Virus record (IMG/VR): IMGVR_UViG_3300040801_005433
Location: 1 to 29,444 of that record
DNA from: a virus
DNA length: 29,444 nt
Strand: one strand, 5' to 3'
A program made the position numbers and the translations under genes. A model generated the notes under the pieces. That model was given only the letters and a program-made list of their open reading frames with translations. It made no database searches and was not told the DNA's origin. Below, one piece after another: positions 22,485-29,444 of this stretch (position 1 is the first letter of the stretch; each line of letters opens with the position of its first letter).

Positions 22485-25400
22485 ATGGCTGCCGAACCTA
22501 TAAGAAAATCCAGACTTAACGGGAGTAGTGCCCGGCTTGGTCGACCAAGACTGAGATGGAAGTTTGATGATGCCGGCATTAGTCCGCCCATCTTCCAAGT
22601 GCTCGACCTTCAAGGGGCTAATGTTCCTTCAATTGACAACCTTGAACAAACCATAACCCTAAACAGCACCTCGATTTCCCCAGACTTTCTCTATACTGCC
22701 GACAATGCCACAATTTCTTCGTGGACAGCAACAGTCGGAACAAATTTAAGCATAATTGGCTCCGGTACGTACCCCGGAATAGATGCTGGGTCACCATTGT
22801 TTGGATCCGGTGATACTAGTATTCAATTTCAAGGAACTCCAGGAAACACTACAGGAACACGTAATGGCAAGGTCTATGCTGCCCCCAACACTTCATCCGG
22901 GGACATAACAACCGAAGACTACATCTTGGAAGGTGTCTTTGAATACCAAGCACCAGATCCCGGAGCAACGTCCAGCCCGCTAGCTAAGTGGCGGTTCACG
23001 GGGGGTTCTTTTGTTGGTTGGCAGATAGACACATTCAACAGCGGCGGTGGTCTTTTCTTGCGCGCCTATCACAACTGGAACACCGCCGATTATGCCCTTG
23101 TTCAAACTTCCGATGGCATTGCTAATGGCAATTGGTATCACGTCTTGGTCGCTGCGAACCGTGACGGTTTAGGCTATCTGTATGTCAATGGTGTGTTGGC
23201 TGCTAGTGCCAGTTATGTGAGCAGTGATGGTCTAAGCGCTACATCAAACGTTGCCCTTACCATAGGATCTATTTCCGATGGGCAAGCAAACACTCAACAT
23301 TCAGAGTATGGTGGCAAGGTTGCTTATGCTGCCATGTGGAAACAAAGCGATTGGCTAAGCGCATCACCACAGGCAGAGTTGGATTTGGTTGTTAGTGAGA
23401 GGTTCGCTAAGATGAGCGGCATCTACCCGCAATTGTCAACAGGAGCAGAACTACCCATAACATCAACCAGATCAACAGCGGAAACCATCAACGCTTGGGA
23501 TACATTCGGAGAGGACGAGGATACGTATACTGTAGGTCCGAACTGGATGGAAATCTGGAGAACAAGAGATGGAAAGACAGATAGGGACCTTGACGTTGTT
23601 AAATCCAACTCGTTTCCGAATAGTGAAGATTTTGATGGTGCTGAATGGAATACATTTCAATTAACGATAGACAGTAACCCAACGGTAATTTCAGCATCTG
23701 CTGATAACCTACAATTCCAAAGTTTAGATTTTGATATCGGTAGCCCGACACTGACAGCCTCTTTTGCCATTGGAGAAGCGACACCGACAACAGCGTCAGC
23801 GCTCACAAATGCAACCTATGAACGTGAAGTGGCTGGGGCAGTTACTGTCAATTCCACCGCGCCCTCTAACGGCTACATCCGCGCTGAAACAAAAAGAGAT
23901 GGCTCAGACGTTTTATTTACCGGATTGCTCATAGAAGAAGAAAGAACCAACCTAATAAACTACAGCAATGAAATGAACAACTGGGTGAAAGTGTCAGCCG
24001 GTATTTCTTCGAACGTTGCAACCTCGCCCGGTCTTGCTGTCGATGCCGATGGCATTGTGGCAAATTCGTCGGAGAGCACCCACTACATCAGAAACGACAT
24101 TACCGTCCAATCCAACGTCACCAACACCACCAGTGGTTATTTCAAAAAAGGCTCGCTTGATTGGATCTACTTAGCAGCTAGAGGTGGAACACGAGGACTC
24201 TACTTTAACATTGCTAACGGTACTGTTGGTTTTATTGAAAATGCTATAGACTATGGTATAGAGGACGTCGGCAATGGGTGGTATTATTGCTGGTTCTCTT
24301 GGCAAGACAATAACACTTCATCGAACGTTCGAGTCTATCCATCAGAGGGAGATCAAGATCAGATCTTTTCTGGTGATGATTCAACAGTTCAAACATACGT
24401 CTGGGGGATGCAGACCGAGATTTCATCAACTCCTTCTTCGCTAATACCAACGTTTGGAACAACAGCAACACGCAGCAAGGATAGGTTAACCTATGCCGGT
24501 GGGGACAAAAACATCAACAATGCAGATAGGACCGGTGCTGTTATGTGCGACGTGTTAATTAAAAACAAAGGCTCTAACCCGTCATATCTATTTACCCTGC
24601 TTAATAATACAACATCAACCGATTTCATCAGTGTTTATGCCGATGCCACAACTGGTGTTCCTATCGTTGAAACATCAGCAGCTGCCGGGAATCCCGGCGT
24701 TGTCACCGGCTCAACTGACATCTGTGACGGCACAATACATTCAATCACATTGGTATACCAAAACAACTCCCTATTGCTTTATGTTGATGGGGCTCAGGAG
24801 GGTACCGAAGACACATCCGTTACAATACCGGACAATCTAAATGAAATTTCCCTGGGTTCTGATAAGGATGGAAACAACCAACTCAATGGAGATGTTTCTG
24901 ATTTTAAAATCTATCGTACCGGAGTAGTGGATGTAGTTTACCGGAATATTCAAGCGGATGCTCTTGTTGGCAGCGCTGTTAACAACCGGCATGGAATCTT
25001 TACTGACCTAACTCCCTCAGACGACTGGCAGCACTTATTTGTTGCTTACGTTAAGCCAGGCAATCGTTCCGCGGTTAGGATTCAATCACAGAACCAGGCT
25101 GCAGCCAATGTTTGGGCTCAATTCAAACTCGATGGAACAGAAACACAAGCATCCCTAACCAGTGGAAATCTTACAGGAATCGCTACTGTCGAAGCGGTTG
25201 AGGATGGGTTTTACAAATGCACAGTTCCCTACAATGGTGGAACAGCAAACCACAGACACACCATTCAGGCAATTGATGATGCGGAAGTCGATGACGTGAC
25301 CTATCTTGGTGATGGTTCAACACCCGACATTTACATTGCCATCATGCAGCACGACTATTCGGAATCCTCGACAGGAAGGACAGTATCCGACACATACGTT

Positions 25401-25913
25401 CGGACCGAGGGAGGTGGCAGGACAGTAGGTGAAATAGCAAGAGGCTATTATTCATCCAGCCCATCAACGCTAGATTACAACGGAACCCTTAATGTTCCTG
25501 CAGGTGGAAGAGGCGCTGTTGCGTGTGATGTCCTAATTGAACCATCCTCAACCGGTTCAAGCGACCTTTATGTTTGGGCAATACACGATGACAAAACAGC
25601 CAGCGACCACATTATGCTTAGGGCAGATGCTACAACAGGTCTACCTATTCTTGACATAAACGCAACAGCCGGCACACCAGGAGCAATCACCGGCTCAACA
25701 AACATCTGCGATGGCATAAATCATAGCCTGACGGTGAACTATGTCAAGAATAATGTCCAAATGAAGGTCGATGGGGTGGTTGAGGGAACCATAACCAGCG
25801 TTACGATCCCCGATCACCTCAACCACATTACGCTCGGAACGGACAAATCGGGCAACAATCACCTTGAGGGTCTTCTCTGGAATTTCAAGGTGTATAACAA
25901 AAACAACCTATAA
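22485..25913 (+). CDS. Tail fibre with LamG and carbohydrate-binding modules
   Basis: A receptor-binding type protein of 1142 aa. A LamG/concanavalin-like domain lies at about 130-300 (WQIDTFNSGGGLFLRAYHNW, GNWYHVLVAANRDGLGYLYV). About 485-670 (EERTNLINYSNEMNNW ending TYVWGMQTEISSTPSSLIPT) is a carbohydrate-binding-like module widespread in phage fibres. A second LamG-like unit at about 683-815 (AVMCDVLI, ICDGTIHSITLVYQNNSLLL) is duplicated at about 1005-1138 (AVACDVLI, ICDGINHSLTVNYVKNNV), with a second binding-like module at about 825-975. The N-terminus (RKSRLNGSSARLGRPRLRW) probably attaches to the tail. The start is weakly supported: only AGG is upstream of ATG 22485. Confidence 0.8.
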   Translation: MAAEPIRKSRLNGSSARLGRPRLRWKFDDAGISPPIFQVLDLQGANVPSIDNLEQTITLNSTSISPDFLYTADNATISSWTATVGTNLSIIGSGTYPGIDAGSPLFGSGDTSIQFQGTPGNTTGTRNGKVYAAPNTSSGDITTEDYILEGVFEYQAPDPGATSSPLAKWRFTGGSFVGWQIDTFNSGGGLFLRAYHNWNTADYALVQTSDGIANGNWYHVLVAANRDGLGYLYVNGVLAASASYVSSDGLSATSNVALTIGSISDGQANTQHSEYGGKVAYAAMWKQSDWLSASPQAELDLVVSERFAKMSGIYPQLSTGAELPITSTRSTAETINAWDTFGEDEDTYTVGPNWMEIWRTRDGKTDRDLDVVKSNSFPNSEDFDGAEWNTFQLTIDSNPTVISASADNLQFQSLDFDIGSPTLTASFAIGEATPTTASALTNATYEREVAGAVTVNSTAPSNGYIRAETKRDGSDVLFTGLLIEEERTNLINYSNEMNNWVKVSAGISSNVATSPGLAVDADGIVANSSESTHYIRNDITVQSNVTNTTSGYFKKGSLDWIYLAARGGTRGLYFNIANGTVGFIENAIDYGIEDVGNGWYYCWFSWQDNNTSSNVRVYPSEGDQDQIFSGDDSTVQTYVWGMQTEISSTPSSLIPTFGTTATRSKDRLTYAGGDKNINNADRTGAVMCDVLIKNKGSNPSYLFTLLNNTTSTDFISVYADATTGVPIVETSAAAGNPGVVTGSTDICDGTIHSITLVYQNNSLLLYVDGAQEGTEDTSVTIPDNLNEISLGSDKDGNNQLNGDVSDFKIYRTGVVDVVYRNIQADALVGSAVNNRHGIFTDLTPSDDWQHLFVAYVKPGNRSAVRIQSQNQAAANVWAQFKLDGTETQASLTSGNLTGIATVEAVEDGFYKCTVPYNGGTANHRHTIQAIDDAEVDDVTYLGDGSTPDIYIAIMQHDYSESSTGRTVSDTYVRTEGGGRTVGEIARGYYSSSPSTLDYNGTLNVPAGGRGAVACDVLIEPSSTGSSDLYVWAIHDDKTASDHIMLRADATTGLPILDINATAGTPGAITGSTNICDGINHSLTVNYVKNNVQMKVDGVVEGTITSVTIPDHLNHITLGTDKSGNNHLEGLLWNFKVYNKNNL

Positions 25914-25925
25914 AGGAGAAACAAA

Positions 25926-26324
25926 ATGAGCGCGCTGAGCAACCACCTGGAGGACGCCCTAATGGCGGCAGTATACAAGGGCACTTCCTACACTACACCG
26001 ACAAACACCTACATTGCCTTGTTTAACAGCAACCCTGGCGAGGACAACAGCGGCACAGAATGTACAGGCTCTGGTTACGCACGCTATGAAATGGCATCAG
26101 GAGATTGGACAGCCATTAGTAATGGCTCCATCAGTAATGCCACAAACGTCAATTTCCCAGCAGCAACAGGTGTTGATTGGGGCACCATCAGCCATGTCGG
26201 AATTTACGACGCATCAACTGCTGGCAACCTTCTTCATTACGGTGCCCTGAATAGTTCCGTAACTGTTGAGAATAGCGATGTTTTTGTGTTTGCAGCCAAC
26301 CAATTGACTCTCACATTGGAATAA
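25926..26324 (+). CDS. Phage tail/virion protein, 132 aa
   Basis: The pattern TYIALFNSNPGEDNSGTECT, then GYARYEM, NATNVNFPAATGVDWGTISH, VGIYDASTAGNLLHYGAL and a C-terminal ANQLTLTLE is a recurring layout of small phage structural proteins encoded near tail fibres. The beta-rich content fits a virion component, but its precise place is not known. AAAGGAG lies 7 nt upstream of ATG. The next gene starts 6 nt after the stop. Confidence 0.7.
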   Translation: MSALSNHLEDALMAAVYKGTSYTTPTNTYIALFNSNPGEDNSGTECTGSGYARYEMASGDWTAISNGSISNATNVNFPAATGVDWGTISHVGIYDASTAGNLLHYGALNSSVTVENSDVFVFAANQLTLTLE

Positions 26325-26330
26325 GGGCAG

Positions 26331-27449
26331 ATGGCTTTAACAATCTCGTTTGTTAACAGCGGCATCACCAGCAGCACCGTTTCTTCGCTGACGGTACCAT
26401 TCGTCAATGCAGCGGAAGGAGACACGCTATACGCAACGGCTTATACACGTGATTCATCGGCTTCTCCAGCTGGGGTAACATGGGCTGGTAATGCTATGAT
26501 AGAAATCACCAGTTCGCGTGCTTCAGATGGTGATTTTGGTCCAAGAATGACAACCTACTATCACTACGTCACAGCCTCGCTTTCAAGCAGCGCAATTCTC
26601 ACCTTGGATGATTCCATGGATTATCCGCGCCTAGAACTCATTCGTGTGTCTTCAGCTGCTGGCGCAAGGGTGCTACCAATTGCCTCCAAGATTTTTGAGA
26701 TATTTCCTGGAAGTGGCGGAACGGTAACTGCTGGAGATTATGACACAGCGCTTGATGAGGGGGAAGACATAGCAGTCGTGGCTAACTTTTTCGGGATGGT
26801 ACCATTCACCATTGAGTCGTTCAACGGAGTAGGCTGGGGGACTGATGCCGTCCTTGATTTTAACATCATAGACACCAATCTCCGGGGCAACGCATTTTAC
26901 GTCGACAGCAGCAGGAATTACAATTACATTACATCGCTTGGTGCGAAGGACAACATCTTTGGGACAACACCGGAAAGACCCTTCCTATACCCAAAGGTTA
27001 GATTTTCAGTCAATGCTGGCGATTATGGTTACATCCTTACAACATTCCAGGTCGCACCCAACGAACTAACTGCCAGCTCTTCACCGACAGGTTCTGGTCA
27101 AGTAACCGGACAGGCAGGTAGACAGACATTCAGAACCGGTTCTTATCTTGGAACATCAACGCTAGCATCCTTAGGATCCATTTCAGCGCAAGCAGATCCA
27201 TTTGTTGGAGAGTCAACATTAATCTCGCTTGGCTCAAGAAGTCAACAAACATCATTAACAGGTGTTGGTTCGTTGTCATCCAATGGGCAGGATGTTGCCA
27301 ACAGGCAAGGTTCAGCAGATCTTGGTGGCACAGGATCAATTGATGTTAGTGGTCGCATCTTCTTCCCGCCATCATTCTTTGAACGAAACTTCCGCTCATT
27401 GAACCAACGCTATGCCAAACTCTACAAGAGGGTGGTTCGTCCACTGTAG
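26331..27449 (+). CDS. Putative fibre/structural protein, 372 aa
   Basis: The first two-thirds are beta-rich (ISFVNSGITSSTVSSLTVPF, VTWAGNAMIEITSS, LRGNAFYVDSSRNYNYITSL). The last third has repeated short Gly/Ser/Leu units (TASSSPTGSGQVTGQ, STLASLGSISAQ, STLISLGSRSQQ, TGVGSLSSNGQ, LGGTGSIDVSGR), spaced by about 15 to 20 residues, ending in a basic tail (RYAKLYKRVVRPL). The repeats suggest a shaft of stacked beta turns. Grouped with the LamG fibre gene, it is probably a second fibre or fibre-associated protein. The ribosome binding site is weak (AAGG only). Confidence 0.6.
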   Translation: MALTISFVNSGITSSTVSSLTVPFVNAAEGDTLYATAYTRDSSASPAGVTWAGNAMIEITSSRASDGDFGPRMTTYYHYVTASLSSSAILTLDDSMDYPRLELIRVSSAAGARVLPIASKIFEIFPGSGGTVTAGDYDTALDEGEDIAVVANFFGMVPFTIESFNGVGWGTDAVLDFNIIDTNLRGNAFYVDSSRNYNYITSLGAKDNIFGTTPERPFLYPKVRFSVNAGDYGYILTTFQVAPNELTASSSPTGSGQVTGQAGRQTFRTGSYLGTSTLASLGSISAQADPFVGESTLISLGSRSQQTSLTGVGSLSSNGQDVANRQGSADLGGTGSIDVSGRIFFPPSFFERNFRSLNQRYAKLYKRVVRPL

Positions 27450-27462
27450 CATCAACGTGAAG

Positions 27463-27520
27463 GGGTCTCAGCCTGCTCAGAATCGTTTTTAATAACAACC
27501 TGGCACTATGATGACCCCTT
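27463..27520 (+). repeat. Intergenic structured element, copy D
   Basis: GGGGTC (27463-27468) pairs with GACCCC (27513-27518); an inner GCC/GGC pairing surrounds TCAGAATCGTTTTTAATAAC, nearly the same loop as in copy B. The similarity to B begins at CATCAA right after the stop codon of the fibre gene. No long T-run follows. Confidence 0.65.
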
Positions 27521-27527
27521 AGATGAA

Positions 27528-27548
27528 AAAGGCTCCTGGAGGCTCTGA
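27528..27548 (+). promoter_or_regulatory. Conserved leader box, copy L4
   Basis: AAAGGCTCCTGGAGGCTCTG precedes the ATG at 27550. It resembles L2 (GGCTC-TGGAGGCTCTGA), and GGAGG (27538-27542) is 7 nt from the start codon. The frame upstream (ATG 27523) would run through this box and is not favoured. Confidence 0.55.
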
Positions 27549-27549
27549 A

Positions 27550-28068
27550 ATGAAAAAGTGTGAACGTTGTGAAGGGGAATTCAACGAGCGCTGCTTTGAC
27601 GGCAAGGATACCTGTCTTTGTTGCACACGAATTGATATTGACCTTAGGTTCCTTGAATCCGTTATGCCCTCATTGGCAGCGCAGATTGTTGAACTTTTAA
27701 ATCTCAACATCAGGGAAGGCAGTTTTAGCAACATTGCCGAGTGGGCAGAGATTTGGAAGGGCATCAAATTGGGCACCATTCAGCAGATGGAAGCAGAATT
27801 AATCTTTTACGTTAGGCGCATGTTCATAAACAAGTTTGAGGCAAGAATATATTCCAAGGAGAATAAGAGGTTGAAGTTGGATTTAAACAACATTTTCAAG
27901 TACTTGAACCAGGAGCGTCCAAACAAAGACAGCGAAATCTTTAACGTTGTTCCGTTAAGAAATTATGATTTACTTGATCCATTCATGTACAAAAAGGCTG
28001 TTCATTATTCCAACTGGACATTTCGCCACCGAGATCACATCATAGGCTCAGAAGAAGAGGAGAGTTGA
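27550..28068 (+). CDS. Zinc-finger-type hypothetical protein, 172 aa
   Basis: CxxC at residues 4-7 (KKCERCEGEF) and CLCC at 22-25 can bind zinc in an N-terminal finger of about 25 residues. The rest is helical and charged, with no recognised domain (LAAQIVELLNLNIREGSFS, IYSKENKRLKLDLNNIFKYL). ATG 27550 is preferred over 27523 because of its ribosome binding site. Element D and leader L4 precede the gene. It ends in a Glu-rich tail that overlaps the 3' end of the convergent - strand gene by 34 nt. The finger and its distance from the structural genes suggest nucleic-acid binding, but this is inference. Confidence 0.65.
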   Translation: MKKCERCEGEFNERCFDGKDTCLCCTRIDIDLRFLESVMPSLAAQIVELLNLNIREGSFSNIAEWAEIWKGIKLGTIQQMEAELIFYVRRMFINKFEARIYSKENKRLKLDLNNIFKYLNQERPNKDSEIFNVVPLRNYDLLDPFMYKKAVHYSNWTFRHRDHIIGSEEEES

Positions 28069-28433
28069 TTCTCGGCTTCTAGTGCTTTTTTCTCAGCCTC
28101 AATGCGGGCTCTGTTTGCCCTCCATCTGGCTAGGCTGGCTTCAAGTTCCTTTTCGTATTGAGGGCGTACCTTGTCAGCAAAATCCCTAATGATTTTCATT
28201 TCTTCTTCTGGCATCCAAAAATCACCGGCAAGCTGACATTCATTGCACAGCAGCAAATGACCATCACGCATCTTTTGATCCATGCGGAAGTCATCCCTTC
28301 CTTTTCTTTCCCCACAGGTTAGACACACTTTTGTTTTTTGATTTTTTCTTAAAAAATAATGACACTTCGGATAGCGAAATGCCCGCTTGCCTTTTTCAAT
28401 TGAGGTCTTTTTTTCTTGTTTATCTTTTTTCAT
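28035..28433 (-). CDS. Zinc-ribbon protein, 132 aa
   Basis: On the - strand, C37-x-x-C40 (VCLTCGERKGRDDF) and C63-x-x-C66 (LLCNECQ) with the GRDDF and DGH spacing form a short zinc ribbon typical of phage proteins that accompany HNH enzymes. The N-terminus is Lys-rich; residues 84-125 form a coiled coil (YEKELEASLARWRANRAR, EAEKKALEAENQ). Leader box L5 and element E lie directly upstream. The stop overlaps the end of the convergent + strand gene by 34 nt. A DNA-binding or HNH-helper role is inferred from the neighbouring HNH gene. Confidence 0.7.
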   Translation of the reverse strand: MKKDKQEKKTSIEKGKRAFRYPKCHYFLRKNQKTKVCLTCGERKGRDDFRMDQKMRDGHLLLCNECQLAGDFWMPEEEMKIIRDFADKVRPQYEKELEASLARWRANRARIEAEKKALEAENQLSSSSEPMM

Positions 28434-28455
28434 CTGAGAGCCTCTCTAAGCGTTT
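28434..28455 (-). promoter_or_regulatory. Conserved leader box, copy L5
   Basis: Read on the - strand, AACGCTTAGAGAGGCTCTCA precedes the ATG (28433). GAGAG and CTCTC form a short inverted repeat that includes the likely ribosome binding site GAGAGG. It matches L1 and L3. Confidence 0.6.
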
Positions 28456-28464
28456 TTTGTTTAT

Positions 28465-28524
28465 GGGGGTGCCTGTGGTGCCAGGTTCATCTAAAACGCT
28501 GCCGACAAGCCTGCTAGACCCCTA
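28465..28524 (-). repeat. Intergenic structured element, copy E
   Basis: Read on the - strand: GGGGTCTAGCAGGCTTGTCG, then GCAGCGTTTTAGATGAAC, CTGGCACC and a final ACCCCC. The first 13 nt equal copy C, and CATCnAATC upstream is shared as well. Outer GGGGT/ACCCC and inner CAGG/CCTG pairings are possible. It lies between two - strand genes, downstream of the one at 28544, so the orientation follows the genes as it does for the four + strand copies. Confidence 0.65.
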
Positions 28525-28543
28525 CGATTGGATGTTGATGTCC

Positions 28544-28864
28544 CTACCTCCATACGAAATTTCCCGGCACAATAATGGCTTTGCGTGTTGGTTCATCGGA
28601 CAGATCATAGCCAATCAGTTCTTGCTTGAGACGAATCTTCTTGATGGTGCGAGGTTGTGGTCCAAGTTGTTCAAGGATGTCATCCACCGGAACCCATTGA
28701 TGCTTGCGGGCGAACTGTAGTTCTGGTTCGTTATAGTAAGCCTCTAGCAGGGATTCATACATTCGGATCAATGCTCGCTGTCTACTGATCTCCGCTGGGG
28801 TGGTTGAGGCAAATAACTTTAAAAACTTCTCTGGCTTTTTCTTGGTCTTCTTTTTCTTCTTCAT
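28544..28864 (-). CDS. Basic hypothetical protein, 106 aa
   Basis: The start is taken at ATG 28862-28864 because AGGAG lies 7 nt upstream on the - strand; a longer frame to 28912 lacks such a site. The N-terminus is extremely Lys-rich (MKKKKKTKKKPEKFLKLF), followed by a helix (SRQRALIRMYESLLEAYYN) and a short VDDILEQLGPQPRTIKKIRL segment. The N-terminal 83 nt overlap the end of the HNH gene in another frame, indicating coupling. Element E follows the stop codon. The family is unknown; the Lys-rich tail suggests nucleic-acid contact. Confidence 0.6.
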   Translation of the reverse strand: MKKKKKTKKKPEKFLKLFASTTPAEISRQRALIRMYESLLEAYYNEPELQFARKHQWVPVDDILEQLGPQPRTIKKIRLKQELIGYDLSDEPTRKAIIVPGNFVWR

Positions 28865-29276
28865 TATTTTCTCCTGTTGAACTGATTGTAGCAGCGTCAT
28901 TCTTTTTGTCAAGGTATTCCTCTGATGTCATTATCCCCTTCTTGCTGTTACACGCGTGGCAGGCAGGCACCAGATTGCTGGCATCGTTGGTCCCACCTCT
29001 TGTTATAGGAAGCATGTGATCGATGGTGGCTTTGTCGGGCGAGCAGCCTTTTTCAAAAATCATCTCTTTGGCACAGTAATAACACAAACCCTCAAGCAGA
29101 TTGATGGTTTCAAGGTATACTTTTTTAGAAATAGGCTTGAGAATTCCTGCCTCGTAAAGTTCTCTATACTTGAGTTTCAGATTATTGTTGAGCAACTTCC
29201 ATGGATGCTTTTGGTAGTATTCCTTCATGTATGAGCACTTCCGATCCAGTCTTCTTCTCTTCTCTTTTGAAATCAT
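28782..29276 (-). CDS. HNH endonuclease
   Basis: An HNH nuclease on the - strand, 164 aa. The zinc-binding pair C65-x-x-C68 (LCYYCAKEM), catalytic DH at 86-87 (TIDHMLPITRGG), Asn101 (ASNLVPACHACN) and C106-x-x-C109 with the final Asn/His position complete a beta-beta-alpha metal fold. The N-terminus is basic, as in DNA-binding HNH proteins. AGGAGG, 8 nt upstream of ATG (29276), is a strong ribosome binding site. Alternatives are a free-standing homing-type endonuclease, a packaging-associated HNH, or a defence/competition nuclease. A weak promoter candidate (TTGGGA-15 nt-TATAAC) lies in the 50 nt upstream. The region 29277-29444 otherwise shows only AT-rich sequence. Confidence 0.88.
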   Translation of the reverse strand: MISKEKRRRLDRKCSYMKEYYQKHPWKLLNNNLKLKYRELYEAGILKPISKKVYLETINLLEGLCYYCAKEMIFEKGCSPDKATIDHMLPITRGGTNDASNLVPACHACNSKKGIMTSEEYLDKKNDAATISSTGENNEEEKEDQEKAREVFKVICLNHPSGDQ

Positions 29277-29444
29277 TGTTGATCCCTCCTATGTTATAAA
29301 TAGGATCCGACAATCCCAAAAGCACTGTTTTCAACAACTTTCTTTTCAATGATTCCCAGCACTTAGTAAAAAAAACGATTAAAGGTTGCTTTTTACCCTT
29401 GAAATCCTGAAAATAATATGTTATCATAAAATGCACAGAGATGA

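Noticed and set aside
27523-27549. Start of the + strand zinc-finger gene at ATG 27523
   Set aside because: The stretch reads through the conserved leader box. GGAGG at 27538-27542 is placed for ATG 27550.
29182-29436. 84-aa frame on the - strand near the right end
   Set aside because: It overlaps the HNH gene start in another frame, has no good ribosome binding site and no recognisable features, while the HNH gene has AGGAGG.

Overview
The window is most simply read as about 29 kb of a tailed double-stranded DNA phage genome (Caudoviricetes), covering the packaging and structural half. Genes are tightly packed, almost all on the + strand, with phage-type ribosome binding sites. The gene order is large terminase, portal, acidic scaffold, major capsid, head-tail adaptor, beta-propeller-type tail hub, large ejection-type proteins and then fibre proteins. 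There is no tape-measure, sheath or contractile-tail gene, so a short-tailed (podovirus-like) virion is inferred. A lipoprotein gene, sigma70-type promoters and a murein transglycosylase domain point to a bacterial, probably Gram-negative, host. No host genus can be named. No polymerase, integrase or tRNA gene is visible, and both window ends are probably cut inside the phage genome.

Layout. 1-2254 is an accessory block: the tail end of one probable adenine methyltransferase, a complete methyltransferase-like gene, a putative lipoprotein and two unknown small proteins. It has two sigma70-type promoters, a repeated 22-nt post-gene sequence, and a small hairpin leader placed before the ribosome binding site of three genes. 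2395-3679 holds a small membrane/coiled-coil protein, a possible small terminase and a GNAT-like protein. 3681-9283 is the packaging and head module, closed by a strong terminator. 9362-13847 holds a small acidic protein, the adaptor, a small beta protein and the tail hub. 13859-22080 encodes ejection/internal virion-type proteins, including a protein with an S74-like C-terminal domain and a transglycosylase domain that can apparently be reached only by frameshifting. 22095-27449 encodes accessory and fibre proteins, including a 1142-aa LamG/carbohydrate-binding fibre. At the right end a + strand zinc-finger gene meets three - strand genes (zinc-ribbon, unknown, HNH) tail to tail.

Two signals stand out. 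(1) At 18804-18813 a run of ten A residues ends the 508-aa protein. A -1 shift there joins it to a downstream frame that encodes a lysozyme-like/SLT domain but has no usable start codon before its catalytic Glu. (2) A roughly 60-nt structured intergenic element occurs five times, four on + and one on -, always in the same orientation as the local genes. Four copies are followed by a second short conserved leader box just before the next start codon. The element looks like a phage-specific RNA element (terminator, antiterminator or processing site) rather than coding sequence.
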